A DNA stretch of 64,000 bases from Bremerella cremea (lineage in GTDB: Bacteria > Planctomycetota > Planctomycetia > Pirellulales > Pirellulaceae). The translations under genes were made by a program, and so were the position numbers. Location: the NCBI RefSeq assembly GCF_003335505.1, contig NZ_QPEX01000010.1:372001-436000 (forward strand). Reading direction: 5' to 3'. Below are positions 12,250-22,300 of this stretch, piece after piece (position 1 is the first letter of the stretch; each line of letters opens with the position of its first letter). A model generated the notes under the pieces. The model was not told the origin of the DNA. It made no database searches and saw nothing but the letters and a program-made list of their open reading frames with translations.

Positions 12250-13275
12250 ATGAGACGACATCACTTAGTCGCTGGACTGATTCTTACTTCCGCACTTTTC
12301 ACGATCGGTCAAGCCGAAGAGACCAAGCCATATCCGTCGTTTGGCAAGATCATTCGACTTGATCCGCGTATCGATGCCATTCTGCCCCCCGATGCGAAAC
12401 TGGAAAAGTTAGCCAGCGGCTTTGAATGGAGCGAAGGCCCGGTTTGGATTCCGCAGGAAGATTGTCTGCTCTTCTCGGATATTCCAAACGACTCAATCAT
12501 GCGCTGGTCCGAGAAAGATGGGTTGACCCTCTTCCTGAAGCCAGCAGGGCAAAGTGGTGCCGTTCGACGCGGGACCGAGCCTGGCAGCAATGGCTTGCTA
12601 CTCGACAAGGCGGGCAATCTGGTGATGTGTCAGCATGGCGATCGACAAATTGCGAGGCTAAAAGGTGTCGATCCTAAATCGAAGCAAACGGTGCTGATCG
12701 ACAACTATCAGGGAAAACGGCTCAATAGCCCAAACGACGGAGCCTTTAAATCTAACGGCGATCTCTACTTCACCGACCCGCCGTATGGCTTGAAGCTTGC
12801 CGAGAAAGATCCCGCGCGAGAACTCCCGTATTCCGGCATCTATCGCCTGACCCCTGCAGGAAAGTTGACGCTATTAAACGACAAACTAACTTTCCCCAAC
12901 GGGCTCGCGTTCAGTCCAGATGAGAAAAAGTTGTACGTCGCGCAGTCCGATCCCAAAGCCGCACTCTGGATGGTCTTTGACGTCAAAGAGGACGGTACAC
13001 TGAGCGAAGGAGAAGTCTTTTTTGACGCGACCAAATGGGTGGAAACCGAAAAAGGTTTGCCCGATGGTCTGAAGGTCGACCAAAGTGGTAATATCTTCGC
13101 GACTGGTCCCGGTGGGGTCTTCATCTTTGCCCCGGACGGCACTCATCTAGGCACGATCGCCACGGGCGAGGCAACCGGCAATTGTGCCTGGGGCGATGAC
13201 GGAAGTTCGCTGTACATCAATGCCGATATGTACCTTGGTCGCGTGAAGACCTCTACGCGGGGCACAGGCTGGTAG
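12250..13275 (+). CDS. SMP-30/gluconolactonase-family lactonase, exported
   Basis: The 341-aa protein has an N-terminal signal peptide (LVAGLILTSALFTIGQA, cleavage near residue 23) and a six-bladed SMP-30 propeller. Visible metal-site segments are GFEWSEGPVW (Glu), GKRLNSPNDGAF (Asn), LTFPNGLAFSPDE (Asn) and GLPDGLKVDQSGN (Asp). Such enzymes hydrolyse aldonolactones. Export implies that the lactone is opened in the periplasm before uptake by the upstream MFS transporter. It starts 16 bases after the MFS stop and is part of the same operon. Confidence 0.9.
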   Translation: MRRHHLVAGLILTSALFTIGQAEETKPYPSFGKIIRLDPRIDAILPPDAKLEKLASGFEWSEGPVWIPQEDCLLFSDIPNDSIMRWSEKDGLTLFLKPAGQSGAVRRGTEPGSNGLLLDKAGNLVMCQHGDRQIARLKGVDPKSKQTVLIDNYQGKRLNSPNDGAFKSNGDLYFTDPPYGLKLAEKDPARELPYSGIYRLTPAGKLTLLNDKLTFPNGLAFSPDEKKLYVAQSDPKAALWMVFDVKEDGTLSEGEVFFDATKWVETEKGLPDGLKVDQSGNIFATGPGGVFIFAPDGTHLGTIATGEATGNCAWGDDGSSLYINADMYLGRVKTSTRGTGW

Positions 13276-13292
13276 CTCGTGAGACGTTGCCG

Positions 13293-14120
13293 ATGAAATC
13301 AATCATTTCCCTAGCGTTGTGTAATTTCCTGATCTCTGCTGGGCTTTGCGTTCTGCTACTGTCGTCTTCTGCATTGGCGGAGGCCCTCCAAGAGCCGGTC
13401 GACCGCGAGTTCGTCGCCTATTGCGACGGCACCGTGCAGAAGTACGTCTTGATTTTACCTGGCGGCGAACTCCAGGTCGCGCATGACCTGTTGATCGCCT
13501 TGCACGGGCACGGTAGCGATCGGTGGCAGTTTGCGACCCACGACCGGGACGAAACCCGCGCTGTGCGCGACGTGGCGGAACAGCATCAAATGATCCTCGC
13601 TTGCCCCGACTATCGAGCCACGACGTCATGGATGGGACCAGCCGCAGAAGCGGACATGGTCCAATTGATTGCCCTGCTCAAGCAACGCTATCCGGTTCAA
13701 CGGGTACTCCTCTGTGGCGGATCGATGGGAGGATCTTCTGCTCTCACTTTCGCAGCACTCCATCCTGATTTAGTAGACGGCGTTGTCGCAATGAACGGAA
13801 CCGCGAATCATCTCGAGTTCGAGAACTTCCAGGATGCGATCCGTCGATCGTTCGGCGGATCGAAACAAGAGAAGACCGTGGAATACAAGAAACGAAGCGC
13901 CGAGTATTGGCCAGAACGCTTCACCATGCCAATAGGGCTGACGACCGGCGGAAAAGATGAAACCGTACCGCCGCAAAGCGTCCAACGTCTGGCCGGTGTG
14001 CTCCGCCAGTTGCAAAAAGACCTACTTCATATTCATCGCGAGTCAGGTGGGCATGCTACGAACTACGAAGACGCCAGAAAGGTCCTGGAGTACGTCGTAG
14101 ACAAAATGGAAACTCCCTAA
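13293..14120 (+). CDS. Exported alpha/beta-hydrolase (esterase-like)
   Basis: The 275-aa product has a signal peptide (about residues 1-29, ending SSSALA) and an alpha/beta-hydrolase fold: nucleophile elbow GGSMGG, acid in TTGGKDETVPP and histidine in ESGGHATNY. It resembles feruloyl/acetyl-xylan esterase and PHB-depolymerase-like proteins, so it may release an acyl or ester group from the polysaccharide-derived substrate. ATG 13293 is preferred over an in-frame TTG at 13287. It is the last gene of the operon, 17 bases after the lactonase. Confidence 0.82.
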   Translation: MKSIISLALCNFLISAGLCVLLLSSSALAEALQEPVDREFVAYCDGTVQKYVLILPGGELQVAHDLLIALHGHGSDRWQFATHDRDETRAVRDVAEQHQMILACPDYRATTSWMGPAAEADMVQLIALLKQRYPVQRVLLCGGSMGGSSALTFAALHPDLVDGVVAMNGTANHLEFENFQDAIRRSFGGSKQEKTVEYKKRSAEYWPERFTMPIGLTTGGKDETVPPQSVQRLAGVLRQLQKDLLHIHRESGGHATNYEDARKVLEYVVDKMETP

Positions 14121-14558
14121 TCCACACTGATCTGACCCATTTTTTGTCGCTTAAACGCCAGCGTTTGTGGCTATTGCCTTTGATTCTCTCATTTGTGCCA
14201 TTTCCACAGTACACCAAAGGCCAGGACTGTTGGACGTTGAGGCATCAAGGAATGATTGCTTGTTTCCGCGCCGCGTTGGCTGTAATCCGACATAGGCGAC
14301 TTGGCACGTTTCATCGGTGAAGAGATGTTGGCCAAACGCGACGGCAGCGTTCAGACGAAAAACAAACCCGGCGCTAGCGTCTCTGCCAAATGGGTGAGAT
14401 AAAGGCTAAAAAGGGCCGTCGGCGTCTCACTTTGTTGTTGGCCGGGTTACGCCTCTCTTAGATTGAGAGAACCGAGTAGAGAAAACGCTTCCTCGTAAAC
14501 CGTTGCGTATTCATGGGATAAAACGACACGATCTGAAGAGCAGTTCGATCCGGGCACG

Positions 14559-14675
<117 letters not shown>

Positions 14676-14972
14676 ACAATGAGTACAAACAAGCGATGAA
14701 CTCGTTTGCCTGAGATGATGAATTGTAGGTAAAGGTCATTCTTTGTCCAAGGGGGGCAGCGATGTTTTTTCTGCGTGAGGCGAAAGTTGTTGGCGACTAG
14801 TGCGATAGCATGCTGCGATTTCCGCCACAATCGTTAGAACCAGCTTCGATGGACGTGTCTTCCCACTGGGAAAGGGATATCATTTCGTTGGCGAATGGGT
14901 AATCTGCACGTAGATTCTCCTAAGCGCTAATATTGCAAGGGATTGCGACTTTTTCAGGGAGCTCACTAGTTC

Positions 14973-17123
14973 GTGGCAGACGACGATCCACTTTCGCCGA
15001 ACGAATCGCAAGACGATGCGAAACTAGGTGGAAGCGACAAGCAGAAAGACGACACGAAAAAGAAGGCTCCCATTTCTTTTGGCGGGGTGCCTCCGACGGG
15101 AGACGCTTGGAATGTCGTTCCTGCCACGCCCTCCCCTTCCTCGACTCCGCCAGCGCAACCATTGAAAGCCCCTCGCTCGCTGCCGGAGAGCAAGAAGCCA
15201 CCTACTTCTGAACCTCCCCAGGAAACGCCTGCCGAGAAAACGAAGCTGCCGCCGAAACCGAACAAGCCCAACAAGAAACAGCAGCCTCTGCCTGCGCAGA
15301 AGAAAAAGAGCAAACCTTCTCAGCCTGACGTCGCACAGAAAAGTCCTTCCCAGGCCACAGAGCCTTCGCAAGTAGCAGCCCCCCAATCATCTGCCAGCAA
15401 GCAATCGGCTCAGGCACAAGCGAAACCGGAAGAGCCATCCGCGGAAACAGTTCGACCGGCAACGAAAGCCCGCTCAGTCGAACCCAGCGCGGGCAAAGAA
15501 CCAGCCCGTAAGGACGCAACCGCCAAGCCAACACCTCCCCCAGTTTCCCCTTCCCAAGAAAAGCCTGACACGTCCAGTAAGCCTCTGCCTACGCCTGGCA
15601 AGAAAGGCAAGCTTCCCAATTTGGTCCCAGCTCGGCAAGTTCCGCCGGTCACTGCGGAAGAAGCGGCCGGGCCATTGGTCGAGGTCGAGCGGGAAGAACT
15701 GCCCTGGTATCAGCAAATCCGGATTGCCGCCATCCACGACACACCAGCGTGGTTGGCTAGTTTGATCGTCCATTTTGTCGTCATCATCTTGTTTCTGTTA
15801 CTGACGGTTGCCACTTACCACCAGGAACCTCAAGTGGTCGAAGCGACCTACGCGGAAGACCTTGGCGAGCAGCTTGAATACAACATGCTGGTGCTTGATG
15901 CGGCTGAATTCGAAATTGAGAACAATTCTGGAACGCTAGAGAATCTTGTCGAGACCGCCGAAATTCCTTTGCCGAAGTCGCTAACCGAGGTCGATCTCGT
16001 TGGTACCGAAGCGGTACGGCTCGAAGAGCAAGAGATCCTGGGAACAGAACTGATGGCCCGTGGCGAGGGAGCCACGAAGCGCGCTTTAATCCAAGCCTAC
16101 GGTGGCAGCGCGACGACCGAGCAAGCAGTCGCGGAAGCTTTGGCCTGGCTCAAACGCAACCAAGGTCGAGATGGCTCGTGGAGTCTGACGGGGCCCTACT
16201 CGGATGGTTCCAGCATTGAAAACAAAGTCTCAGCAACCGCCATGGCTCTCTTAGCATTCCAAGGTGCCGGTCATACCGATCGAAGCGGCGATCATGCCAA
16301 GGTCGTTGCCCGAGGTTGGAGCTTTCTGTTCGGTCGGTTGAGTTCCGATGGGAGTTTCCTCGATCGCGACACGATGCCCAATCAACACCGCCCCTACACG
16401 CAAGCCCAAGCAACGATCGCCTTGTGCGAGCTTTACGCGATGACCGGGGATGCCGAGCTAAAACCGAAAGCTCAAGCGGCCATCAACTATGCCGTTTCGT
16501 GGCAAGCACCGGAAGGTGGCTGGCGGTATACACCGGGATTAGAGTCCGATCTTTCAGTAACCGGTTGGTTTTTAATGGCCTTACAAAGCGCCCGCATGGC
16601 CAATTTAGAAGTCCCTGAGGAAACACTGACCAATGTCGATAGGTTTCTAGCGAGTGTCTCTTCGACGCCCAAAGAAGACGGCATGTTCCTGCTAGGTAGC
16701 CGTTATCAATATCGAGACCAATCGGCCGAACGCCCCACCCCGACGATGACCGCCGAGGGCCTTCTTTGTCGCCAGTATCTTGGTTGGCAACAGGACGATC
16801 CTCGCTTGCTCGATGGGATGCAGTACATTTTGAAAAACCCCATCCAGTGGAAAGAACCCAACGTCTACTATTGGTACTACGCCACCCAGGTCGCGCATCA
16901 CGCAGAAGGGAACGCCTGGCGTGATTGGAATGCCAAACTACGACAAGTCGTCCCTGAGAATCAAGTTCAAACCGGACGAGAGAAAGGCAGTTGGGACCCC
17001 GCTTACGACGAATACGGCATCAAAGCAGGTCGGCTCTTTATGACTTGCCTTTGCACCTACATGCTGGAAGTCTACTATCGGCACCTGCCAATCTACAGCA
17101 AGCAAGATCTAGTTCGTCCTTAA
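14973..17123 (+). CDS. Membrane-anchored protein with squalene-cyclase/prenyltransferase-like toroid
   Basis: The 716-aa product begins at GTG 14973, with AGGGAG 11 bases upstream; no closer ATG fits. Residues 1-230 are low complexity, rich in Pro, Lys, Ala and Ser, and likely disordered in the cytoplasm. One transmembrane helix lies at about 263-287 (LASLIVHFVVIILFLLLTVA). After a linker, residues about 370-700 form an alpha-alpha toroid of the prenyltransferase/squalene-oxidase repeat type (ALAWLKRNQGRDGSW, GGWRYTPG, GLLCRQYLGW, YYWYYATQV). The DxDD signature of true squalene-hopene cyclases is not seen, so a scaffold or binding role is more likely than terpene cyclisation. Planctomycetes carry many such proteins. 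Confidence 0.85.
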   Translation: MADDDPLSPNESQDDAKLGGSDKQKDDTKKKAPISFGGVPPTGDAWNVVPATPSPSSTPPAQPLKAPRSLPESKKPPTSEPPQETPAEKTKLPPKPNKPNKKQQPLPAQKKKSKPSQPDVAQKSPSQATEPSQVAAPQSSASKQSAQAQAKPEEPSAETVRPATKARSVEPSAGKEPARKDATAKPTPPPVSPSQEKPDTSSKPLPTPGKKGKLPNLVPARQVPPVTAEEAAGPLVEVEREELPWYQQIRIAAIHDTPAWLASLIVHFVVIILFLLLTVATYHQEPQVVEATYAEDLGEQLEYNMLVLDAAEFEIENNSGTLENLVETAEIPLPKSLTEVDLVGTEAVRLEEQEILGTELMARGEGATKRALIQAYGGSATTEQAVAEALAWLKRNQGRDGSWSLTGPYSDGSSIENKVSATAMALLAFQGAGHTDRSGDHAKVVARGWSFLFGRLSSDGSFLDRDTMPNQHRPYTQAQATIALCELYAMTGDAELKPKAQAAINYAVSWQAPEGGWRYTPGLESDLSVTGWFLMALQSARMANLEVPEETLTNVDRFLASVSSTPKEDGMFLLGSRYQYRDQSAERPTPTMTAEGLLCRQYLGWQQDDPRLLDGMQYILKNPIQWKEPNVYYWYYATQVAHHAEGNAWRDWNAKLRQVVPENQVQTGREKGSWDPAYDEYGIKAGRLFMTCLCTYMLEVYYRHLPIYSKQDLVRP

Positions 17124-17165
17124 CAATACTCCCAACATCTGCAGCGATGACCAACTAGCGCATAA

Positions 17166-17218
17166 AGCACGCCCACACCTTCAAGTTGTCTGACGAAGCT
17201 TGAAGATATGGGCGTGCT
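17166..17218. terminator. Bidirectional hairpin between convergent genes
   Basis: Nine-base arms (17166-17174, 17210-17218) and inner seven-base arms (17179-17185, 17199-17205) are separated by a four-by-four internal loop. It lies between a plus-strand and a minus-strand stop. A short T-run follows only on the minus strand, so termination is plausible mainly for the YqaE gene. Confidence 0.6.
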
Positions 17219-17294
17219 GGGCAACTCGGACGATGCCGTGCGGTAGGAATTCAACTGCGAATTGCTATCCTACCGTCTGTTTGCCGGACTAGTC

Positions 17295-17483
17295 TTACTT
17301 ACGCAAGATAACCCAAACGGCATGGATAATACCTGGCACAAAACCACACATAGTCAGCAGGATGTTGAGCCAGAAGTGCAGCCCTAACCCGACTTCAAAG
17401 AAGACTCCCAGTGGCGGTAAAATAATCGCCAAGAGGATACGAATAATGTCAGCGGTTCCTTCATTCTTTGCGACGGTACTCAT
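17295..17483 (-). CDS. YqaE/Pmp3 (UPF0057) small membrane protein
   Basis: The 62-aa protein has two transmembrane helices and the family signature IRILLAIILPPLGVFFEVGL followed by FWLNILLTMCGFVPGIIHAVWVI. Pmp3/YqaE proteins are stress-induced membrane proteins that affect membrane potential and salt tolerance. An AAGGAT precedes the ATG. It lies 69 bases downstream of the four-helix protein gene on the same strand, with no promoter seen between them, so it is probably co-transcribed from the sigma-54-like site at 18110. Confidence 0.93.
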   Translation of the reverse strand: MSTVAKNEGTADIIRILLAIILPPLGVFFEVGLGLHFWLNILLTMCGFVPGIIHAVWVILRK

Positions 17484-17552
17484 GGCCGTATATCCTTTTG
17501 AAAAAACAATTCAATGGTTGTCTGGGAATCGAATTCCTGAACTTCAGACTTC

Positions 17553-18023
17553 TTAGTTGGCCCGACGATGGGCATCTCGTATGGCGCGAACACGTTGATG
17601 TGCAGCGCGTATGCCGCCAAATTGGCGATGAAGAATGTCGCTAACTGCCGAACCTGGGTCGCGTGTCAGCACCTCTTCGTATTTCTTTTCAATACTTTCT
17701 TCTGCTGCTTCCGCTTCGTTGAGCATGGTCGTTGTGCCAGCACCCAGTGTGGCTCGCAGACTGATAAGCAAGCGATGTGCGGCACCAGCGAGACTGCCTG
17801 TTTCTTCTATCGTGGCATCGTTGAAATTCAACAACGACTCCAACTCGGCAACGTTACGGTTTCGTTCGGATGCGAGTTCACGAAACATGATCGCAACGGA
17901 CGAGTTCGCCGTACCATCCGCTAATTCCTGGAACGTATTCCGGCTATCGACATTGATATGAATGAGTTCTTGCACGCTTGAAATGGTTTCAGGCGTCAAT
18001 TTAGTTTTCGTTTCAAGTGACAT
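17553..18023 (-). CDS. PA2169-type four-helix-bundle protein (DUF2383)
   Basis: The 156-aa protein is almost entirely helical and matches the ferritin-like PA2169/DUF2383 pattern: SVQELIHINVDSRNTFQELAD, ELASERNRNVAELESLL, GSLAGAAHRLLISLRA and a Glu-rich ALNEAEAAEESIEKKYEE-like helix. The family is induced by stress in other bacteria; metal binding has been suggested but is not proven. AGGAGGG lies upstream of the ATG. A -24/-12-type promoter is present at 18110-18126 on the same strand. Confidence 0.88.
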   Translation of the reverse strand: MSLETKTKLTPETISSVQELIHINVDSRNTFQELADGTANSSVAIMFRELASERNRNVAELESLLNFNDATIEETGSLAGAAHRLLISLRATLGAGTTTMLNEAEAAEESIEKKYEEVLTRDPGSAVSDILHRQFGGIRAAHQRVRAIRDAHRRAN

Positions 18024-18109
18024 GACCTAGCCCTCCTGCCGTGTAGACATGATGAGTTCGCGATCCCGCGAAGTGTCTTGAGCACCGGCCCAAGTCTGGG
18101 AAACTCAAC

Positions 18110-18126
18110 CGCAAGCGGCATGCCAC
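18110..18126 (-). promoter_or_regulatory. Candidate sigma-54 promoter of the DUF2383-YqaE unit
   Basis: The minus strand reads GTGGCATGCCGCTTGCG. The invariant GG and GC are separated by exactly ten bases, and it differs from TTGGCACG-N4-TTGCW at three positions. The -12 lies about 87 bases before the ATG at 18023. Confidence 0.6.
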
Positions 18127-18223
18127 ACTGGCTAAAACCTTCCAATTTCTTTTTTTCGGTCCTTTGCGTGGCCGATCATCGATCATCTCGCGCGTCTGTT
18201 TGCCGACGCTCTGACAAGAAATG

Positions 18224-18255
18224 AATAACCCCCATACCGAAGCATAGGGGTTATT
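18224..18255 (-). terminator. Terminator of the small anchored-protein gene
   Basis: Nine-base arms AATAACCCC (18224-18232) and GGGGTTATT (18247-18255) enclose a 14-base loop, 57 bases downstream of the minus-strand stop at 18313. The trailing T content on the minus strand is modest. Confidence 0.65.
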
Positions 18256-18312
18256 CGCCACTAGAGATTGCAATCGTAGCGATCGATTTGAAGGGAAGCC
18301 CGTCCGCCGAAC

Positions 18313-18609
18313 CTACTGATTTTGCATGTCGACGCTTGGCGATAGATGTTCGTCCGACTCATGCTCCAGTTGTTCCGCACCTTCTTTTAACGAATTTGCG
18401 GATTCGTTGATGAACTTCTTAGTGGCATCGGTTGCCTTTTCGGTGTCTTCCTTGAGCTGAACTTTGTCGATTTCAATGGTGCTCTTATCTGGGTTATCGC
18501 TGAAATGCACCCACCCCATCCCGAAGCCAACCCCGAAGAAAAGGATCGCCAAGATAGCGACGGTAGCGAGAAGACCTGCCAATGCCCCACCATTTCGTGT
18601 ACGTTTCAT
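18313..18609 (-). CDS. Small membrane-anchored protein, unknown function
   Basis: The 98-aa product has a basic N-terminus (MKRTRNGG), one transmembrane helix (about residues 9-31, Gly/Ile/Phe rich) and a charged, probably coiled-coil tail (about 42-90, with DTEKATDATKKFINESA). I do not recognise a named domain. The frame is open upstream to 18708, but ATG 18609 is preceded by AGGA at correct spacing. A sigma-54-type promoter at 18689-18705 reads into it. Placed between envelope-stress genes, it may be an inner-membrane stress protein facing the periplasm; this is inference. Confidence 0.78.
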   Translation of the reverse strand: MKRTRNGGALAGLLATVAILAILFFGVGFGMGWVHFSDNPDKSTIEIDKVQLKEDTEKATDATKKFINESANSLKEGAEQLEHESDEHLSPSVDMQNQ

Positions 18610-19316
18610 CGAATTGTTCCTTTTTTTGTGTGTTGTTGCCAAAGCACCCAATTCACTTTGCCCCCTTATTGGGTAACCAACGCCCAAATGCAGCTCATGT
18701 GCCAACATCGCTAAAACAGGCCAATTCGTTCCCTCTAATTGACTTAGGGAACATTTGCGAGCCGGTAAGTATAGGTTCGTCGATCAGTGTGGCCGGAATG
18801 CGATCAACTAGCCGATCTTGTCACAACAACTTGATCGAAAAGCGACCAGAAGCGAGGTTCTGCCATACCGATCTCAAGAAAATCGTTTGATGGCATAAAA
18901 GTTGCTAATAGTGGTAATGCTTTCCTAGTCGTTTAGTAAAGCCATTACCTTTGGTAACGGACACTGGGATATACATCTTCTAGGCTATCTTGTTTATCCT
19001 GTTGCGAATTGCCTAAGAGAACTGGCCTTGATGTTTGATTCAGGCGGAAGTCAGGCTAAGCACCATTTGTACCACAACAACTTTGCGACCTTATGTATTA
19101 AGTTTGGCCAAGATGGTCCCAAGATGGTGACCAACTCAGCTAAACATGAAGCACCTAGCCGAAAAATCAAGAAGACCTTGTGCGATGGTTTTCAAACTTG
19201 ATGAAGATGGTAAGTTTCTTGTCTCGCATCGCGAAGTATGACAACCTTACGAATAATGAAATAGATCGAGACGGGATTGTCTCGGTGTAAGCGATCCACA
19301 ACAGGCAACTCACTCA
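18610..19316. other. Long divergent intergenic region
   Basis: It separates the minus-strand anchored protein from the histidine kinase. Besides the sigma-54-like site, it holds GGTAATG/CATTACC arms (18914-18920, 18944-18950), a nearby TTACCTTTGGTAA repeat, a tandem CCAAGATGGT (19108-19117, 19119-19128) and CGAGAC/GTCTCG arms (19267-19272, 19279-19284). Two short ORFs (19031-19204 and one at 19201) have no ribosome binding site and no recognisable homologue, so I do not call them. Confidence 0.5.
18689..18705 (-). promoter_or_regulatory. Candidate sigma-54 promoter of the anchored-protein gene
   Basis: The minus strand reads TTGGCACATGAGCTGCA: perfect TTGGCAC, exact GG-N10-GC spacing and TGCA at -12. 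The ATG at 18609 lies about 80 bases downstream. Confidence 0.68.
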
Positions 19317-22300
19317 ATGTCGTTAAAGCCTACAGCAGGAAAACTTTGGGATGAGAGTCTTCGGGCTATCTTAAACGCCTCACCCGATGCAATCATCGCG
19401 ATCAATGATTACGGGGAGATTGTTGATTGGAACCAAGCTGCAAACGCCACGTTTCTTTGGCCTACGCAAGTCACTCGTCTGCGACTTTCTGACTTATTCA
19501 AAACACAAGACCTACAAGAGATCGTTTCTAGCATTCGCAGCTTGACCGATAAGGGAGCCAGCGACCAGCGGATTGAATTGCTTGCTCGCCGAGCCGATGG
19601 CAACCTGATTCCGGTAGAGCTTTCGATCGGTCGAGTGATTATCTCGAATCAGATCTACTTCAATGCTTTCGTCCGTGATATTACCGAGTGGCGGCAAGAA
19701 GAAGAACTGCACAGTAAACAATTACTGGAAGCAGAATTACTAAGCCAGGCAACGTCGCAAGCAGCCACAGCCGTAACTTTCGCTGAATCTTTACAACGTT
19801 TGCTAGACATCATTTGTACGCAAATTGACTGGCCCATCGGCCATGTTTGGATGCCATACGATAGCGGTTTGATGTTAGCCTCGTCGCACATCTGGCATCA
19901 AAAAACAGGGCTCGATATTGCGGACTTTGTCGAGAAAACTCAACTCACCCACTTCCGCTTTGGCGAGGGCATGCCAGGGGCGATTTGGAAACGTCGTGAG
20001 CCGGTTTGGTTCGACGAGTCTGAAGTCAAGCAAATGATTCGGATGAGTTCCCACAAAGGCTCTCCTATTCGCTCCGCGTTTGGCTTTCCTGTGATCGCTG
20101 ACGGCGATGTGGTAACAATTCTGGAATTCTTCCACACTGATAAGGTCCAGCAAGATCAAGCCTTATTGGATATCGTTCGCCGCGTAGGCGAGCAGATTGG
20201 CAAAATTGCCCAATCACGGCGTTTTGAACAACAACGTGCTCGTCTCGCAGCCATTGTCGACTCTTCTTACGACGCCATTATTGGGAAGTCGCTCGATGGT
20301 CGCATTACAAGCTGGAATTATGGCGCGGAACTCGTTTACGGTTTCTCTGCCGAGGAAGCCGTAGGAGAGACCATTGGATTCATCTTGCCTAACGATCAGA
20401 AGTTTGAAGAAGACGAACTTCTATCGGCTCGGGTAGCAGGTCGACGCGTGGAAGCGTTTGAAACGGTTCGCTGTCGTAAAGACGGCAAAAAGATCCATGT
20501 GAGTGTGACCCTCTCGCCGGTAATCGATTCATCTGGCCAGATTGTCGGATCTTCCAGTATCGAAAGAGACATCACCGAACGTCGCCGCGCCGACGAGGAA
20601 CTGCAACGGGCCCGCGATTCTGCCATTCGCGCCAGTCGTGCCCGGGCCGAGTTCCTCGCCAATGTCAGTCATGAACTGCGGACGCCGATGAATGCCATCA
20701 TCGGCATGACATCCATGGCATTGGCCGAAGAGCTTACTCCTACCCTGCGTGATTACCTGACCACCGCTAAAGATTCCGCGATGTCGTTGCTTACTCTGCT
20801 GAACGACATTCTCGATTTCTCGAAGCTGGAATCAGGAAAGTTTTCCGTCGTCAAAGAGCCATTTAATCTTTCCGACGTCGTGGAAGACTCGATCAAAGCC
20901 TTGTCGAACCAGGCGTTCGCGAAGGGGCTAGAATTGGTTTGCCATGTCCCTCGTGACCTCCCCCGCGAGGTAATTGGCGATGGGATTCGTTTGCGTCAAA
21001 TTTTGACCAACCTGGTTGGCAATGCCATTAAGTTTACCGATGCCGGCGAAGTGGTGGTGGTCGTCGAAGTGGTTCGTATCTGGCCCGACGAGGCACGCTT
21101 TCGATTCTCGGTGAAAGACACGGGGATCGGTGTGCCAGCCGAAGAGCAGCAACGCATTCTTGAACCTTTTACGCAAGTCGATTCCTCTTCGACACGCATC
21201 CATGGCGGCACCGGGCTCGGCCTGGCAATCACCGCAGAGTTGCTCCGGATCATGGGAGGACGGCTGTCCTTGCAAAGTACCGTGGGCAAGGGAAGCTTGT
21301 TCTCGTTTCGCCTGTCCTTTGAACTGCCATCTCGTCAGAACCGCGATACGCTGGATTCTCTTCCCTTCGATAAGCTTCATGATTTGCCAGTGCTGATCGT
21401 GGACGATAACGCGACAAATCGTAAGATCATCGCGGAAACGCTTACGACCTGGGGCATGAAACCGATTACCGCCAACGACGCCGAGCAAGCCCTAGGGATC
21501 TTGCGGCAGAACCTGGACAACGGGATGAAGTTCCCTCTGGTCATCGTCGATGCGTTGATGCCAGGCATGGACGGCTACGAGCTTTCGCAGCGTGTTAGAA
21601 GCCTGTGCCCTGATAGCGAATCCCCAGTGCTGCTAATGGTGTCGTCCGCCGACCGGAAAGATTTTGAAGAGCATGAGGAAACCAGTCCGATTGCCGCTTA
21701 CGTGCAGAAACCGGTAACACAAACCGAATTGATTCGTGCCATCTTACGAGCGATGAGACTGGCCTCGCTTCCTACCCCTTCCACTTCCTCTGAAAACACG
21801 ATCTCGACGAATCAACCACTCGCCTCGCTGTCGGTGCTTGTCGCGGAAGACACTCCCGCCAACCAGAAAGTGGTTACGACGATGCTCAAGAAGCGGGGGC
21901 ATTCCGTTTCTGTCGCTCAGAATGGACGAGAAGCGGTCGAGCTGTTCAAGAAACAAAAGTTCGACGTTGTCTTAATGGACGTGCAGATGCCGATTCTCGA
22001 CGGGTTTCAAGCCACCTCGGTGATTCGGGCACTCGAACGCAATTCCGACACGACCACCCCCATTATCGCCATGACAGCCCATGCCATGCGTGGCGACCGG
22101 GAGAAATGCCTGGAAGCCGGCATGGACGCATACGTTGCCAAGCCACTTGATGTGAAGCAACTGCTCGGCTTGCTTGAAAGTGTCGCCGAGGATCATGCTC
22201 CGACCAGCAAATCGCCGGAGGAGCAACTCTTTCAATCCAAGTCGGTCCCGATTGTCGACTATGCAGGGGCGATGAATCGCTTAGGGCACGACCAAGAACT

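Noticed and set aside
14288..14304. TTGGCACG near 14291 as a possible sigma-54 site
   Set aside because: The -12 GC at the required spacing is absent.
14290..14401. Fragment reading GDLARFIGEEMLAKRDG before a stop
   Set aside because: Too short, no start, no recognised family; could be chance.
19031..19204. 57-codon ORF in the kinase leader
   Set aside because: No ribosome binding site, no recognised sequence, overlaps a direct repeat.
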